Numbered from the stretch's first letter, positions 34,106-44,515 are shown. The stretch is 58,206 nucleotides of DNA from CAZYBC01 sp964645645 (GCA_964645645.1 CAZYBC010000007.1:1-58206); one strand, 5' to 3'. Numbers and translations: made by a program. The notes: generated by a model from the letters alone, not told the origin.

Positions 34106-34923
34106 CAGATAAAAAATTTATTTTGTTAGATGACAATGGTCGATTATTTGGCAAATATGATTTATTTATTCCACTTTTTATTATAACCATAATTACCTTA
34201 GCTTTTTTAATTGGTAAAGTTTTATTGCAGAAAGATGAGTATATTACGGCTGAATTATTCGCTTCAGGTGGGGAGTGGTGGTGGGATAATCCAAATCCTC
34301 CTTATTGGCTAGCAGATCCAATTGTAGCTGGAGCGATTGAGCTTGACGCACAAGGAAGTAAATTAGTAGAAGTTTTAGAGACTCGCAAATTTGAAGTTGG
34401 TGAACGTAAAATGCTTTGGATGAAAGTACGTTTAAAAGTTAGTGCCTCAAAAAAATCAGCTCAATATCGTTTTCGTAGAGAACCATTACAAGTAGGTTCA
34501 GTTATCTATGTTGCTCCAAATAATGTCCGGATTAACTGTAACATTATGTCTATAGAAGGAATGGAAGATAATAGTGAAGAATTATATCGTGAGGTGACTT
34601 TAGAGGCTTATGATCTCTATCCCTGGTTCACTGATAAAGTAAAAATTGGCGATAAAATGCTTGATAATAAAGGAGAAATTTTAGCTGAAATTTTAGACAA
34701 GAGTGTTAAAAACAATCAGATGATTAGTACAGATTACAACGGTGCTGTTCATGTAGTAAGTAATCCTTTAAAAAGAGATATTACTTTAAAGCTTAAAATG
34801 AAAGTCTTAAGAAGAGACAGTTTAGACTATTTTTCTTATTTTCAGCCTGTCAAACATGGGTTTTTTATTATGATACCTTTTGAAACTTTAAATCTTGAGG
34901 GCTACATCAAAAATATCGAATAG
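34075..34923 (+). CDS. DUF4330-like membrane-anchored protein
   Basis: The 282-residue product begins with a polar N-terminus carrying LLDDNGRLFGKYDLF, as in DUF4330 proteins, then one membrane segment (about residues 33-52) and a beta-rich external domain. The external domain contains a Trp cluster (GGEWWWDNPNPPYWL, about 61-76) and many alternating hydrophobic positions. The function is unknown. Overlap with the GT26 gene implies a coupled role in the glycan locus, perhaps as an export or assembly factor. The end overlaps the convergent gene by 36 bases. Confidence 0.65.
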   Translation: MPKKKTHSELADKKFILLDDNGRLFGKYDLFIPLFIITIITLAFLIGKVLLQKDEYITAELFASGGEWWWDNPNPPYWLADPIVAGAIELDAQGSKLVEVLETRKFEVGERKMLWMKVRLKVSASKKSAQYRFRREPLQVGSVIYVAPNNVRINCNIMSIEGMEDNSEELYREVTLEAYDLYPWFTDKVKIGDKMLDNKGEILAEILDKSVKNNQMISTDYNGAVHVVSNPLKRDITLKLKMKVLRRDSLDYFSYFQPVKHGFFIMIPFETLNLEGYIKNIE

Positions 34924-36018
34924 CTGACCGGCTGCTTTATCCCAAGAAAAAAAACTAGCTATCTTTAATCCAATAAGTTTGTGTTTTTTTTGAGTCTTAT
35001 AATCTAAAGATAGAAACCACTGAATTTTTTTAGCAATAGTTTCAGGTTTAATATCTTTTAAAAGATAATTATCATCAATTTGATTAATAATATAGGGAAT
35101 ATTCCCAACTTTTGTACCAAAAAAACTAGTTCCACAAGCTAATGATTCTAACATTACTAATGGCATCATCTCTTGTTGGGAAGGTAATATAACCAGATCA
35201 GAAGCTTGATATAGTTTTTCTAGATTTTGATTATTTTCAATGAAAAGAATTTTTTGGGATCTATTTTTTATTGCTAATGAATGCAATTTTTTAAGATATT
35301 TTTGGGAATCTTTATCTTTTAAGGTGGGGTATGCAATTAATAAATTAATTGAATTTTTCCCTAAATAATTAAGACTTTCGATAACTTTATCAATGTTTTT
35401 TTTATAATCAATTCTCCCTGAACACAAAATAGTCTTACCTTTAATTTTTAGATTACTTTTAATTTTATTTTTTACTTTATCTTTAACAATTTTAAATCTT
35501 TGTAAATCAACTCCGTTATTAATAACAAAAATATTTTTTCTAATAATTTTGTACTTAGCTATTATTTCTCTTTTTGCTTCTTTTGAAACAAAAATTAGAA
35601 AATCACTCTTTTTAAGAGCCTTTTTTTGCAAAAAATTAACTAGTAATTTCATTGTTAAAATATATAAAAATTTTAAATTTATTTTGTGTGAATCAATCGT
35701 TAGCTCTTGATCTCCATGAAAATGAAAGACTAAAGGTTTTTTGTTTTTATTAGATAATTTTTTAGCAATAAAGCTCCAATATGCACTAGAATAAATTAGA
35801 TCTATATTCTCACTATGGTTAAGTTTATTAACTAAGTTTTTGATATTATTAGTTAAGTTGAAAATAAAACTTAATCTTTTTTGATGTACGAATGGTTTTT
35901 GCTTATATACAATAAGATTATAGTGGTGGTTTTTTTTAAGTTTTTTTATTATCTCTTCAGTGGCGACTTTCGCACCGCTATCGATATCCTGATAATAAAT
36001 AAAAATATTTTTTTTCAT
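34888..36018 (-). CDS. Family 4 glycosyltransferase
   Basis: This GT-B retaining glycosyltransferase of 376 residues starts KKNIFIYYQDIDSGAKVATEEIIKKL. It has FLIFVSKEAKREI at the domain boundary, VINNGVDLQRF, LCSGRIDYKKNIDKVIESL and the nucleotide-sugar site DLVILPSQQEMMPLVMLESLACGTSFFGTKVGNIPYII (E-x7-E-like). Donor and acceptor cannot be deduced. It is followed two bases upstream by the PIG-L deacetylase gene in the same direction, forming a pair. Heavy A/T and Lys/Asn/Ile use is seen. Confidence 0.92.
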   Translation of the reverse strand: MKKNIFIYYQDIDSGAKVATEEIIKKLKKNHHYNLIVYKQKPFVHQKRLSFIFNLTNNIKNLVNKLNHSENIDLIYSSAYWSFIAKKLSNKNKKPLVFHFHGDQELTIDSHKINLKFLYILTMKLLVNFLQKKALKKSDFLIFVSKEAKREIIAKYKIIRKNIFVINNGVDLQRFKIVKDKVKNKIKSNLKIKGKTILCSGRIDYKKNIDKVIESLNYLGKNSINLLIAYPTLKDKDSQKYLKKLHSLAIKNRSQKILFIENNQNLEKLYQASDLVILPSQQEMMPLVMLESLACGTSFFGTKVGNIPYIINQIDDNYLLKDIKPETIAKKIQWFLSLDYKTQKKHKLIGLKIASFFSWDKAAGQLFDIFDVALKI

Positions 36019-36020
36019 TA

Positions 36021-36782
36021 TTAACTTTTTTCAGTAGTGTAGATTTTTTCGTAATATAGATCGTAAGTAGAAAATCCAGATTTTTTAAGTCCATCAATTT
36101 GTGATTTATATAAATTAACAATTTTATATTTATATTGAGGGTTTTTATTTATCAGATGATAGGATTTTTTTATTTTTAAGTGAGTTAATTTTTCTATTAA
36201 AGCTAGAGGGTTATTTCTATAAGGAACATCTTCCCAGAAAAATAATTTTTTTGTAATAATTTTCTTTACAATTTTATTAATTATTAAATGATCAATATGA
36301 TTTCCTATTCCTAACGGAGCATAAAAAGTTGTATCTTTAGTGGAAAAGTTATTTTTAATGAAAATAATTTCTTTTTTTAGTTGATTAATTAATTCCTTGT
36401 CTTCTAGATTAATTTTATTAGAAAAAATTTTTTTGTTATTTGGATACAATAATGCTTTATTTTTATTTAATCTAAAGCCAGCATCGATGAAATTTAGATG
36501 AAGATAATCAATTTTTAATTTTTTACAAATTTTTTGATCTTCTTTTTTTCTTTTGGAAAAAAGACTAAAAGCATTTTTTTCGCCACTCCCATTAATAAAA
36601 TTTTTTGAATCGGAGCTGATATTTTCCACTTGAGCTGAGGTAAAAAAACTTACTAGTAAAATTTTTTGTTTTTTTTCTAAAGAATTGATAATCGGTATAT
36701 AGCAAGATAAGATAGCATCATCCAGATGAGGAGAAAATAAAACAAGATGATACTTTATTTTTTTATTGATAATATAACTCAT
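36021..36782 (-). CDS. PIG-L/LmbE family sugar N-deacetylase
   Basis: This is a zinc-dependent deacetylase of 253 residues. The metal-binding motif SPHLDDAIL lies at 17-25 (His and the two Asp) and the third ligand region GIGNHIDHLIINK near residue 168-180. Members remove acetyl groups from GlcNAc-containing lipids or glycans, exposing an amine. In this locus it probably modifies a glycan intermediate. It precedes the GT4 gene by two bases, so the two probably act on the same substrate. Confidence 0.88.
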   Translation of the reverse strand: MSYIINKKIKYHLVLFSPHLDDAILSCYIPIINSLEKKQKILLVSFFTSAQVENISSDSKNFINGSGEKNAFSLFSKRKKEDQKICKKLKIDYLHLNFIDAGFRLNKNKALLYPNNKKIFSNKINLEDKELINQLKKEIIFIKNNFSTKDTTFYAPLGIGNHIDHLIINKIVKKIITKKLFFWEDVPYRNNPLALIEKLTHLKIKKSYHLINKNPQYKYKIVNLYKSQIDGLKKSGFSTYDLYYEKIYTTEKS

Positions 36783-36852
36783 TTAAAACTGGGCTGGTAT
36801 TTTAGAAAATTATTGATAGATTATCTATTATTATATAATTTGTTAAGGATTA

Positions 36853-38193
36853 ATGCTGAGAAATTTTTTAGCTTTTCTAAAGAAAAATCGTGATGAATTT
36901 TTGATCTTCATTTTGATTGTTATGTTTATTCTTGCCTATTTTGAATCATTAAGATGGCCTTTTCCTGGGCCAAAAGCTACTCATGGAATCCTTAAAGGAT
37001 TAGGTCTTTTAATACCTTTATATTTAGTTGTTTTTTATAAAGAAAAAATATTCTTAATTTTTAGAAGGAAAATCAATTTATTCGTTTTTATTTTCTTTTT
37101 TTCTTTTTTAATTTCTGCCGTTTTTTCTCAGGTAATCGAAAGTTCTCTCCTATTTTTATGGTATCCGTACTTATCATTGGTTGTGATAATTTCGATGTCC
37201 ATGATTAACTTTAGAGTTAAAGATTGGAAATTAATTATTGCAGTATCATTCTCCTTAGTTTTTGTTACTTTCGCATTTTCTTTTTTTTCTTTGATATTTA
37301 GATATTCTATTGATAATCTTTATTATTTTATTTTTTTAGATCATAAAGCTAATTTTTATTTAGATGAATTAAGAACTTATGGAAAATATGTCAGTCTTGG
37401 ACCCTATATTATGCTTAGTCCTTTGTGTTATTTGTTTCTATTAGATGAAGATAAAAAGATAGGATATAAATTATTTTCTTTTTTAGCTTTAGTTGTTAGC
37501 CTGCTGACAGCAGTCATTAGTAATAATAGAATTGATGCCTTGGTATTTTTCATTCATTTTGTTGTCTTGATGTTTTTATTAAGAAAAAAAATTGTCATTT
37601 TGATTTTGTTACCAGTGATCTTTATAGTCTGGTTTGGATTATTAGTGACTAAAACTTATTTTGGTTTTAATCTAGAACAAAGAATTTTTAGACCGGCCAT
37701 GGAAAGGGATTTAGAGACTATTGATATGCGCTATGTTTATTGGCAGACTGCTATAACTAATTTTAAGAACTATCCAATTTTGGGCTCTGGTCCTAATACT
37801 TATAATGATATTAGTGACTTCGTTTTAAGAAGATATTATGATGTTGGTGTTAAGCAATATACTGTAAAACCTGATTATGGTATTGGTGTACACAATGTTT
37901 TTTTTGAAAGGCTTTCAGATACTGGATTAGTCGGTTTTTTTGCCTTTTTATTTTTATTATTCTATTTTTTGAAGTATGACCTTTTAAGGTTAATTAAGTT
38001 TTTTAAGCAAGATAAGAAAATCTTTAAAAGTTATTGTCTAATTGCTTTATCTAGTTGGACCTGGTTACTTTATAGTTTAACTGATAATGGTTATGGAGCT
38101 CAGGGTTTTATGATTTTTTTCTTTTTAAGAGCTTTTATTTACAATAGTAAAGACAAGGTTTTTAGTTTAAAAGATGAATATAAAAAATATTAA
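36853..38193 (+). CDS. O-antigen ligase/polymerase-like membrane protein (Wzy/WaaL family)
   Basis: This 446-residue polytopic protein has about eleven hydrophobic segments and the PF04932-type large loop: RPAMERDLETIDMRYVYWQTAITNFKNYPILGSGPNTYND, ending with VHNVFFERLSDTGLVGFFAFLF. Members polymerise lipid-linked repeat units or ligate glycan to an acceptor. It starts a tight plus-strand operon (36853-42933) whose genes overlap by 4-35 bases. A poly-T-rich region with TAGATTATCTAT precedes it. Another family member lies at 46784. Confidence 0.88.
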   Translation: MLRNFLAFLKKNRDEFLIFILIVMFILAYFESLRWPFPGPKATHGILKGLGLLIPLYLVVFYKEKIFLIFRRKINLFVFIFFFSFLISAVFSQVIESSLLFLWYPYLSLVVIISMSMINFRVKDWKLIIAVSFSLVFVTFAFSFFSLIFRYSIDNLYYFIFLDHKANFYLDELRTYGKYVSLGPYIMLSPLCYLFLLDEDKKIGYKLFSFLALVVSLLTAVISNNRIDALVFFIHFVVLMFLLRKKIVILILLPVIFIVWFGLLVTKTYFGFNLEQRIFRPAMERDLETIDMRYVYWQTAITNFKNYPILGSGPNTYNDISDFVLRRYYDVGVKQYTVKPDYGIGVHNVFFERLSDTGLVGFFAFLFLLFYFLKYDLLRLIKFFKQDKKIFKSYCLIALSSWTWLLYSLTDNGYGAQGFMIFFFLRAFIYNSKDKVFSLKDEYKKY

Positions 38194-39274
38194 AGTAGCA
38201 ATTGTTCATGATGTTTTTGTGGAATTTGGCGGAGCCGAAAGAGTCCTAACTGTTTTATTAGAAATGTACCCTCATGCTGATGTTTTTATTCCACTTTTTA
38301 ATAATGAAAAATTTTCATTTTTACGTAAAAAGACCAGTGGACATGTTTGTGGTTCTGTTTTTAATAAAATTCCTTTTGTTCATAAAGCTTCAATTTTGCT
38401 GAAGCCATTTTTATATTTTTATTTTGAAAATTTAGATTTAACTGCTTATGATTTAGTTATCTCATCTTCTCACTCATTTTCTTCAAAAGCGGTTTTAACT
38501 TCCCCTAATACTTTACATGTTTCTTATATTCATACTCCACCAAGGTATTTATATTGTGAATATAATGAAACACAAATTCTTAGAAAAAAAATTTTTAAAA
38601 TAATTTTGGCACCATTTTTATCTTGGCTAAGGCAAAAAGATTTTTTAGCTGCTCAAAGACCAGATATTTTAATTGCTAATTCAAAAGAAGTGCAAAAAAG
38701 AATAAGAAAATATTATCGTAGAGATAGCTTCTTGATATATCCTCCAGTTTCGATTAAAAATAGACCTTTGTTACACGAAAAAAAGAGTTACTATCTTTGT
38801 CATTCAAGGTTGGCAAAGCAGAAAGGGGTAGATTTAGCAATTCAAGCTTTTAATAAACTTGGTGAATATTTAGTTATCATAGGCAAAGGAAGCGAAAAAA
38901 AATATTTAGAATCAATAGCTAAAGAGAACATCAATTTTGTAGGATTTGTTAGTGACAGAGACTTGATAAAATTTTATGCTCAAGCAAAAGCTGTTGTTAA
39001 TTGTGCGAGAGAAGAAGATTTTGGAATGGCTACAGTTGAAGCTTTATTTTTTGGTGTTCCGGTTATTGCTTTTGCTAGTGGCGGAACCAAGGAAATAGTT
39101 AATTCAAAAACAGGTGTTTTATTTAAAGATTACAAAGAGAGTTCTTTAATTAAAGCTATAGAAAAATTTGAAAAGCTAGAGTTTAAAACTAAAGATTGTA
39201 TTAGACAGGCAAAAAAGTTTTCTAAGGATCGTTTTAAAAAATCTTTGTCCAAAATAATTAATAAGAATTTATGA
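38174..39274 (+). CDS. Family 4 glycosyltransferase
   Basis: The 366-residue GT-B enzyme starts KVAIVHDVFVEFGGAERVLTVLLEMYPHADVF, a start typical of mannosyl/rhamnosyl-type GT4 proteins. It also has HVSYIHTPPRYLY, IANSKEVQKRI, SRLAKQKGVDLAIQAF, NFVGFVSDRDLIKFYAQAKAVV and REEDFGMATVEALFFGVPVIAFASGGTKEIV (E-x7-E). It overlaps the polymerase gene by 20 bases. Intact; specificity unknown. Confidence 0.93.
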   Translation: MNIKNIKVAIVHDVFVEFGGAERVLTVLLEMYPHADVFIPLFNNEKFSFLRKKTSGHVCGSVFNKIPFVHKASILLKPFLYFYFENLDLTAYDLVISSSHSFSSKAVLTSPNTLHVSYIHTPPRYLYCEYNETQILRKKIFKIILAPFLSWLRQKDFLAAQRPDILIANSKEVQKRIRKYYRRDSFLIYPPVSIKNRPLLHEKKSYYLCHSRLAKQKGVDLAIQAFNKLGEYLVIIGKGSEKKYLESIAKENINFVGFVSDRDLIKFYAQAKAVVNCAREEDFGMATVEALFFGVPVIAFASGGTKEIVNSKTGVLFKDYKESSLIKAIEKFEKLEFKTKDCIRQAKKFSKDRFKKSLSKIINKNL

Positions 39275-40221
39275 ATTTAGCAGTCGTCATACCTACTATT
39301 TATAATAAAAAACAATTTTTATTCTCTAAACTAGTAAAAAATTTGATTTCTTCTTATGAAGAACTAATACCTAAAGAGAAAAAAAAATTAACAATTACTT
39401 TTTTTATTTATTTTAATGAGTTAAAAACAAATGAATTTTTATTAGAAGAAAGATTAAATAAAAAATTTTTAGATAAGAAAAGTAATTTATCAATTAAGGT
39501 TTTTAGTTCAAAAATCAATTTTGGTTTTACTGGAGCGATTAATCAAGTTCTATCTGTGACTCAAAAAATGGAATTTGATGGCTATCTGGTTATTAATGAT
39601 GATACATGGATAAAAGAAGATTTTTTGTATTTACTGTTAAAAATAAAAGAAAAGAGTTTGGCCAGTTTTTTAATTAAGAAAAAACAAAACATAGAAAGTT
39701 TCGGTTTAAATTACCATCATAGTGGTTTAGCTTTTCCAAACCTTGATTGTTCTAAAGATCCTAAGTATTTTTGTGGAACTGCTTTTTATGTTTCCCAAAA
39801 ATTGGTAAAAAAAATGTTTAATAAATTTGGTTTCTTTTTTAATCCTCTTTTTTTTGCATATGCCGAAGATTTAGATTTATCAATTCTTTTAAGACGTTTA
39901 GGAGAAAATATAAGTTTTAAAAACGATTTATTAGTAAATCATGTCGGTTCTAGAACAGCAAAAAGAGGTAGCTTTAAGCAATTATTTTTTGGTTTTAGGA
40001 ATTTAAATTATGTTTTAATTTTGCATTGGCCTGTTGAAATTTTATTAAAAAATTTATTTTTAGTTATTTTAGGACAATGCTACATGATCTTATTAAGTTT
40101 AAAAAAAGGTTACTTTTTACTTTATCCAAAAATAATTTTTCAAATTTTAAAAAATATCAAATTTATTTTATGGATGAGAAAAAAATATGCTAAAGAATGC
40201 CGTTATCCTTTCAGTTTTTAA
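39271..40221 (+). CDS. Family 2 glycosyltransferase, rhamnosyltransferase-like
   Basis: The 316-residue GT-A enzyme has NFGFTGAINQVLS, the metal site YLVINDDTWIKED, FCGTAFYVSQKLVKKMFNKFGFFFNPLFFAYAEDLDLSILLRRLG (acid site ED) and a C-terminal hydrophobic helix pair. This layout is common in bacterial rhamnosyl- and galactofuranosyltransferases, including GT2 proteins acting on furanose donors. The start overlaps the previous stop by four bases and the end overlaps the next gene by 35 bases. Confidence 0.9.
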   Translation: MNLAVVIPTIYNKKQFLFSKLVKNLISSYEELIPKEKKKLTITFFIYFNELKTNEFLLEERLNKKFLDKKSNLSIKVFSSKINFGFTGAINQVLSVTQKMEFDGYLVINDDTWIKEDFLYLLLKIKEKSLASFLIKKKQNIESFGLNYHHSGLAFPNLDCSKDPKYFCGTAFYVSQKLVKKMFNKFGFFFNPLFFAYAEDLDLSILLRRLGENISFKNDLLVNHVGSRTAKRGSFKQLFFGFRNLNYVLILHWPVEILLKNLFLVILGQCYMILLSLKKGYFLLYPKIIFQILKNIKFILWMRKKYAKECRYPFSF

Positions 40222-41341
40222 TTCTAGATTAGATGACAATTGTGATTATGTTGCTAATACTTTTAAAATTTTGTCACGGGATAATCAGGTTATCGGCTTG
40301 GCATTGGGAGAAACAAAATCTTGGAAAGATTTAATTAAATTTTTTGCAAAAAGAAAAAATTTAAAAGAATATTTTTTAATTAGAAAATGGAATAGTAAAA
40401 TTTATATTCCTTTTCAATTTATTCCAGGTCAACGTTGGGAATTTATTAAAAGAATTAATTATTTGATTAGTTTTTTATTAATATTAATTTTTTTTTATCG
40501 AAAATATAAAAATAGAAAAAAATATTTTTGGTTTTTTGAATTAAATAATATTGATTTATTCTTATTTTTAACAAAGAATTTTTTTATTAGTGTTTTTGAC
40601 TGTGTTGACTATCATGCCGGCAATAGCTTAAAGCTTGAATCTAAACTTTCTAAATTAATTAAAAAATCAAATCATGTTTTTGCCAATTCAGAAAGTTTAA
40701 GGAAGCAACTAATCAAAATATCAGCAAAAAAAAACATAACATCTGTGCCATTAGGATTTGCTCTGCGGCAATTTTCAAAAAACAAAATTATTTTTAAGGA
40801 TAAAAAATTAAATAATATTAAATTTAGAATTGTGTTTATTGGAACTATTAACAATAGAGTTGATTATGAACTAGTTACTTTAATGGCTAAAGAACTACAC
40901 AATTGTGATTTTATTTTTGTTGGGCCTAAAGCTAATATTAATAATGATAAATTAAACAAAAAAATAAAAAGATTATTTAGTTATTCTAATGTTAAATATT
41001 ATGGAGTAGTCTCTAAGAACAAGATTCCGGGATTACTTAAAAGATTTGATTTTGGTTTTATTCCATACAGAATAGATGACAAATTCAATAAATTTTGTTA
41101 TCCAATGAAATTGGCTGAATATTTTTATTGTGGTTTACCAGTCATTAGCACTAATATAAAGGAAGTAGCTAAATTTAAACAAGACTGCCTAATTATTAAT
41201 AGAAAAAACTTTAAGTATAAAATAAATAATTTTTCTGATGATTCTATTTTCTGTAGAACAAGTCAGCATTTAAGACGAAAGATTGCTCTAGATCAAACCT
41301 GGGATAAAAAAATAGAAGAGATCTCCAAATATATAAAATGA
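40187..41341 (+). CDS. GT-B type glycosyltransferase
   Basis: The 384-residue product resembles family 4 enzymes in its second half: KFRIVFIGTINNRVDYELVTLMAKEL, VKYYGVVSKNKIPGLLKRFDFGFIPYRIDDKFNKFCYPMKLAEYFYCGLPVISTN. The N-terminal half has FVFNSRLDDNCDYVANTF-like and FISVFDCVDYHAGN, as in teichuronic-type TuaH glycosyltransferases. The start overlaps the previous gene by 35 bases. An A/T-rich, Lys- and Asn-heavy sequence. Sugar specificity is unknown. Confidence 0.85.
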   Translation: MLKNAVILSVFNSRLDDNCDYVANTFKILSRDNQVIGLALGETKSWKDLIKFFAKRKNLKEYFLIRKWNSKIYIPFQFIPGQRWEFIKRINYLISFLLILIFFYRKYKNRKKYFWFFELNNIDLFLFLTKNFFISVFDCVDYHAGNSLKLESKLSKLIKKSNHVFANSESLRKQLIKISAKKNITSVPLGFALRQFSKNKIIFKDKKLNNIKFRIVFIGTINNRVDYELVTLMAKELHNCDFIFVGPKANINNDKLNKKIKRLFSYSNVKYYGVVSKNKIPGLLKRFDFGFIPYRIDDKFNKFCYPMKLAEYFYCGLPVISTNIKEVAKFKQDCLIINRKNFKYKINNFSDDSIFCRTSQHLRRKIALDQTWDKKIEEISKYIK

Positions 41342-42933
41342 AATTGAAAATTTTTTTACTAGATTTATTGAGATTTAAATGTTTAAAAATAGATAAACAA
41401 ATTTTTTCTTTAGTTTTTTTATTTTTATTAAGTTTCCTATTCCGTAGTTATAAAGTGATGGATACCTTAAATTGGACTGGTGATACAGCTAGAGATATTT
41501 TTATAGCCAAAAGATATGTGGAGTATATGGGAGATGAAAAGATTGTTCGTCCTTATGCTGCAGGTGGAAGAGATGAAATTATAAATTCACCGTTTTATTA
41601 CTTATTTTTAGCCTTTTTATGGTTTTTAACACCTAATGTATATGGAATTTTATTGGTTACTGCTTTTGTAAACTCACTTGCTAATTTGTTTTTTTACTTT
41701 TTACTAAAAAGGTTAACTAATAAAAACTTGGCTATTTGGCTTACTTTTTTAATTACTTTTTCATCATTTTTTATAGATATTTCTAGACAATTGTGGCAAC
41801 CAAATTTTTTGATTTCACTAACTATTTTTACCAGTTATTTTTTTTACATAGGGATCAAAGGAAAAAACGTCTTTTTTTTATTAAGTAGTATATTGTTTAG
41901 TTTTTTAATGTCCCATTTACATCTATCGGCTATCTTTTTTACTATGACAGTTTGTCTTTTAAACACAATTTTTTTATTAAAAGAGTTTTTTCATTTAAAA
42001 AATAAAATTATTTTCTTAAAATTATTTTTGACCATGATCTTTATTTTTAGTAATTTTTTCTTTTTGAGATTGATGACTAAGCCAGTTAATTCTGATGGAT
42101 ATAATTTATTTTTCGATAGTATCTTAGATTTAGAATTAGGAGAAATCTTACTAAGAGCTAGTAATATTTATAAAATTCTAATTGAACTTTTATTGCCAAC
42201 TAATTATTTTAGTAATAGTTTAAAAATATTGATACCAGCTGTTCTTATTTTAGTTAATTTTTTTTGTATAAATAAAAAAAGCAAACCAGAAATTTATTTA
42301 TTAATTTTATATATATTTCCTTTGCTTTTTGTTTTAACTGCTCCAGTTAATTATGAAAATCATTATTTTTATCCTGAAGCAATTTGTTTGTTATTTCTTA
42401 TAATAATTGGTTGGACACGAATAGCCAATGATTTTTTTAAAATATTTACCTATCTTTTCTTATCAGCATGGATGATTTATCCTAGTTTATTTATATTAGA
42501 AAATAATTTTAGGCAAGAATATGAAATTGATAAAAGAGTTGCAAATTTTGTATTTCAAGATTTACAAGCAACCAATCCTGTAAATGAAAGAACAACTATA
42601 ATGAATTTTAATATTTTTGTTTCTGATACAGGAAAGTGTTTTGATTTTTTTTCTCACTCATACTGGTATTTTTTAGAAGAAAAAATGGGCAAAAGATTAA
42701 TCCCCTTAGAAATATTTGGAAATAATCTTGAAGAGAATCAGATAGCAGAGTATGGCTATTTAATTTGTGAAGGTAGAATTATTAACGAAGAGCAGTGCCT
42801 TAAAAGATTTAGCCCACCATATCAACCACAAATAGTACAAAGGCTAAAAAAAATTGATTTACAAGATGGTAAAATTATTAGTTTATATAAATTCAAATGG
42901 GATTTAAATTATCCTTTGGAGTGTAGATTCTAG
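41338..42933 (+). CDS. GT39/GT83-like multi-pass membrane glycosyltransferase
   Basis: The 531-residue polytopic protein has the first external-loop acidic motif TGDTARDIFIAKRYVEYM (about residues 45-62), then INSPFYYLFLAFL, about ten hydrophobic helices and a soluble C-terminal domain of about 120 residues. The pattern matches PMT/ArnT-like transferases that use polyprenyl-phosphate sugars outside the membrane. It overlaps the preceding gene by four bases and is last in that operon. It is related in architecture to the IS-split gene at 3665 and to the gene at 43006. Confidence 0.82.
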   Translation: MKLKIFLLDLLRFKCLKIDKQIFSLVFLFLLSFLFRSYKVMDTLNWTGDTARDIFIAKRYVEYMGDEKIVRPYAAGGRDEIINSPFYYLFLAFLWFLTPNVYGILLVTAFVNSLANLFFYFLLKRLTNKNLAIWLTFLITFSSFFIDISRQLWQPNFLISLTIFTSYFFYIGIKGKNVFFLLSSILFSFLMSHLHLSAIFFTMTVCLLNTIFLLKEFFHLKNKIIFLKLFLTMIFIFSNFFFLRLMTKPVNSDGYNLFFDSILDLELGEILLRASNIYKILIELLLPTNYFSNSLKILIPAVLILVNFFCINKKSKPEIYLLILYIFPLLFVLTAPVNYENHYFYPEAICLLFLIIIGWTRIANDFFKIFTYLFLSAWMIYPSLFILENNFRQEYEIDKRVANFVFQDLQATNPVNERTTIMNFNIFVSDTGKCFDFFSHSYWYFLEEKMGKRLIPLEIFGNNLEENQIAEYGYLICEGRIINEEQCLKRFSPPYQPQIVQRLKKIDLQDGKIISLYKFKWDLNYPLECRF

Positions 42934-43005
42934 TTAAAATTAGAAAATTTTGTCACTTTTTACTTTTAGTTTCGATAGTAAGGTTTTGAAAATATTTTTA
43001 TAATT

Positions 43006-44435
43006 ATGAAAAATAATAGAAAATTCAGCAAATATCACATTTTTATTTTTTATTTGATAATTACTGTTATTTTTATTTTCCCATTACTTTTTGTGCATTC
43101 TCCGTCTTTAATGGATGATGGAACAGATTTGTTACAAGTTCAACAGAATTCATACATAAATTTATTTACAAATGAATTGTTTAAGTCTTCTAGAACTTGT
43201 CCTTTAAAACTTATTCACAGAAAAATATTATTTGATTTATTTGGAATTAATTTGGCGAATCATTTTTTGTTTCAATCTATTTTGTTATTGTCTAGTGTTT
43301 TATTAGTTTTTAAATTATTAAGACAGATTGAAATTAAATATATTTTAGCGATATTGGGTGGGTTGATTATATATTTTTTGCCAGGTACGGCCGGCAATTT
43401 TTATAGATTGGGGACAGCCGAGCATTTACAACTATTGGTTTTTTTAATATCACTTGTTACTATTGATAGTAATTGGTCGGTTTCTTTTTTCTTTACTGTT
43501 TTGAATCTTTTTATTAAGGAAACATCTGTTTTTTTACTATTAGTACCTTTTATATGGGATATTTTCTTTCAAAGCAGAGTAAAAAAAAGAATTTTATATA
43601 GTCTGATAGTAACGTTTTTATTTATTGGTTTGCTATCTTGGAAGATGCTGGTTTTTAATGATCCATATATACATCAAGCTAAGTTTGATATTCCTAATGT
43701 TTTTAAAATTATTTTTGTTTCTCCCATAAATATTATTATCGTTTATATTAGTAGTTTTTTTATATTTTTTTTAGGAAATATTTTTCCCCAAAAGAAATAC
43801 TGATTTTATTAAGTAGTTGGGTTTTTGTTTTACCAACTTTTATTTGGAATATGGAGTCAATATATTATCAATACCCATTTCAAGTTATGACAGTCATTTT
43901 AATGATAATAATGTTAAATAAATTATACAAATATGATAAAAGTAAAAAACATTTTTTATCGATTTTTATAATAACAATCGTTTTGATTATTTTCTGTAAA
44001 ATATGGATTAAAGAAAGTTTAAGTGAAATGAATTCTAGTTATAGGAGACATATTGTTGAAGGAGCTTTATCATCATTTATCATGAATAATGATTGGAATG
44101 ATTATCATGTGTACTCAAGTATAAGTGACTTTGAAGCTAATCATAAAATTTTTGTATACTTTACAGAGTGGAATATTCACCGTCCAGTAATATTTTTTCC
44201 AGATATGGATAAATGGTTTGAAATTGGTTTTTTAGATAATTTTACTCTTAACGAGCTAGCTGGTAGAAGTAAAAGCTTATTTATAAATGACAATTATTCA
44301 AAAAAAATTCTTATCAAAAAGAAGGATGATTTAAACTCTGGAATTGATATCTGCGGTTCTAGTCCATTCATTGAAAAAGTTTGTGATTATCAAATAATAA
44401 CTGGAGATAAGCTGTATAGTTATGAAATCTTTTAA
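43006..44435 (+). pseudogene. Frameshifted multi-pass membrane protein gene
   Basis: Two abutting frames make one protein of about 475 residues. The first runs 43006-43803 (PSLMDDGTDLLQVQQNSYI loop and several TM helices) and ends in FLGNIFPQKKY then TGA. The second, one base earlier in phase, continues with SPKEILILLSSWVFVLPTFIWN, reading straight through into 43851-44435. The join falls at the ATTTTTCCCCAAAA run near 43780-43793 and fits a one-base deletion there. It may be a real pseudogene or an error in the homopolymer. The intact form resembles membrane glycosyltransferases with an N-terminal acidic loop, but the family is not certain. Confidence 0.75.
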
Positions 44436-44515
44436 ACTTATGGAATTAAACTAATTTAGTTTTGAAGATTTTTTTTATTGTTGTAAACTAATCTCTAATA
44501 ATTAATATATATTAT

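Noticed and set aside
43780..43803. Programmed -1 frameshift at the membrane protein join
   Set aside because: The run T TTT CCC CAA AAG does not match a canonical X-XXY-YYZ slippery heptamer, and I see no downstream stem-loop of convincing strength. An indel is simpler.
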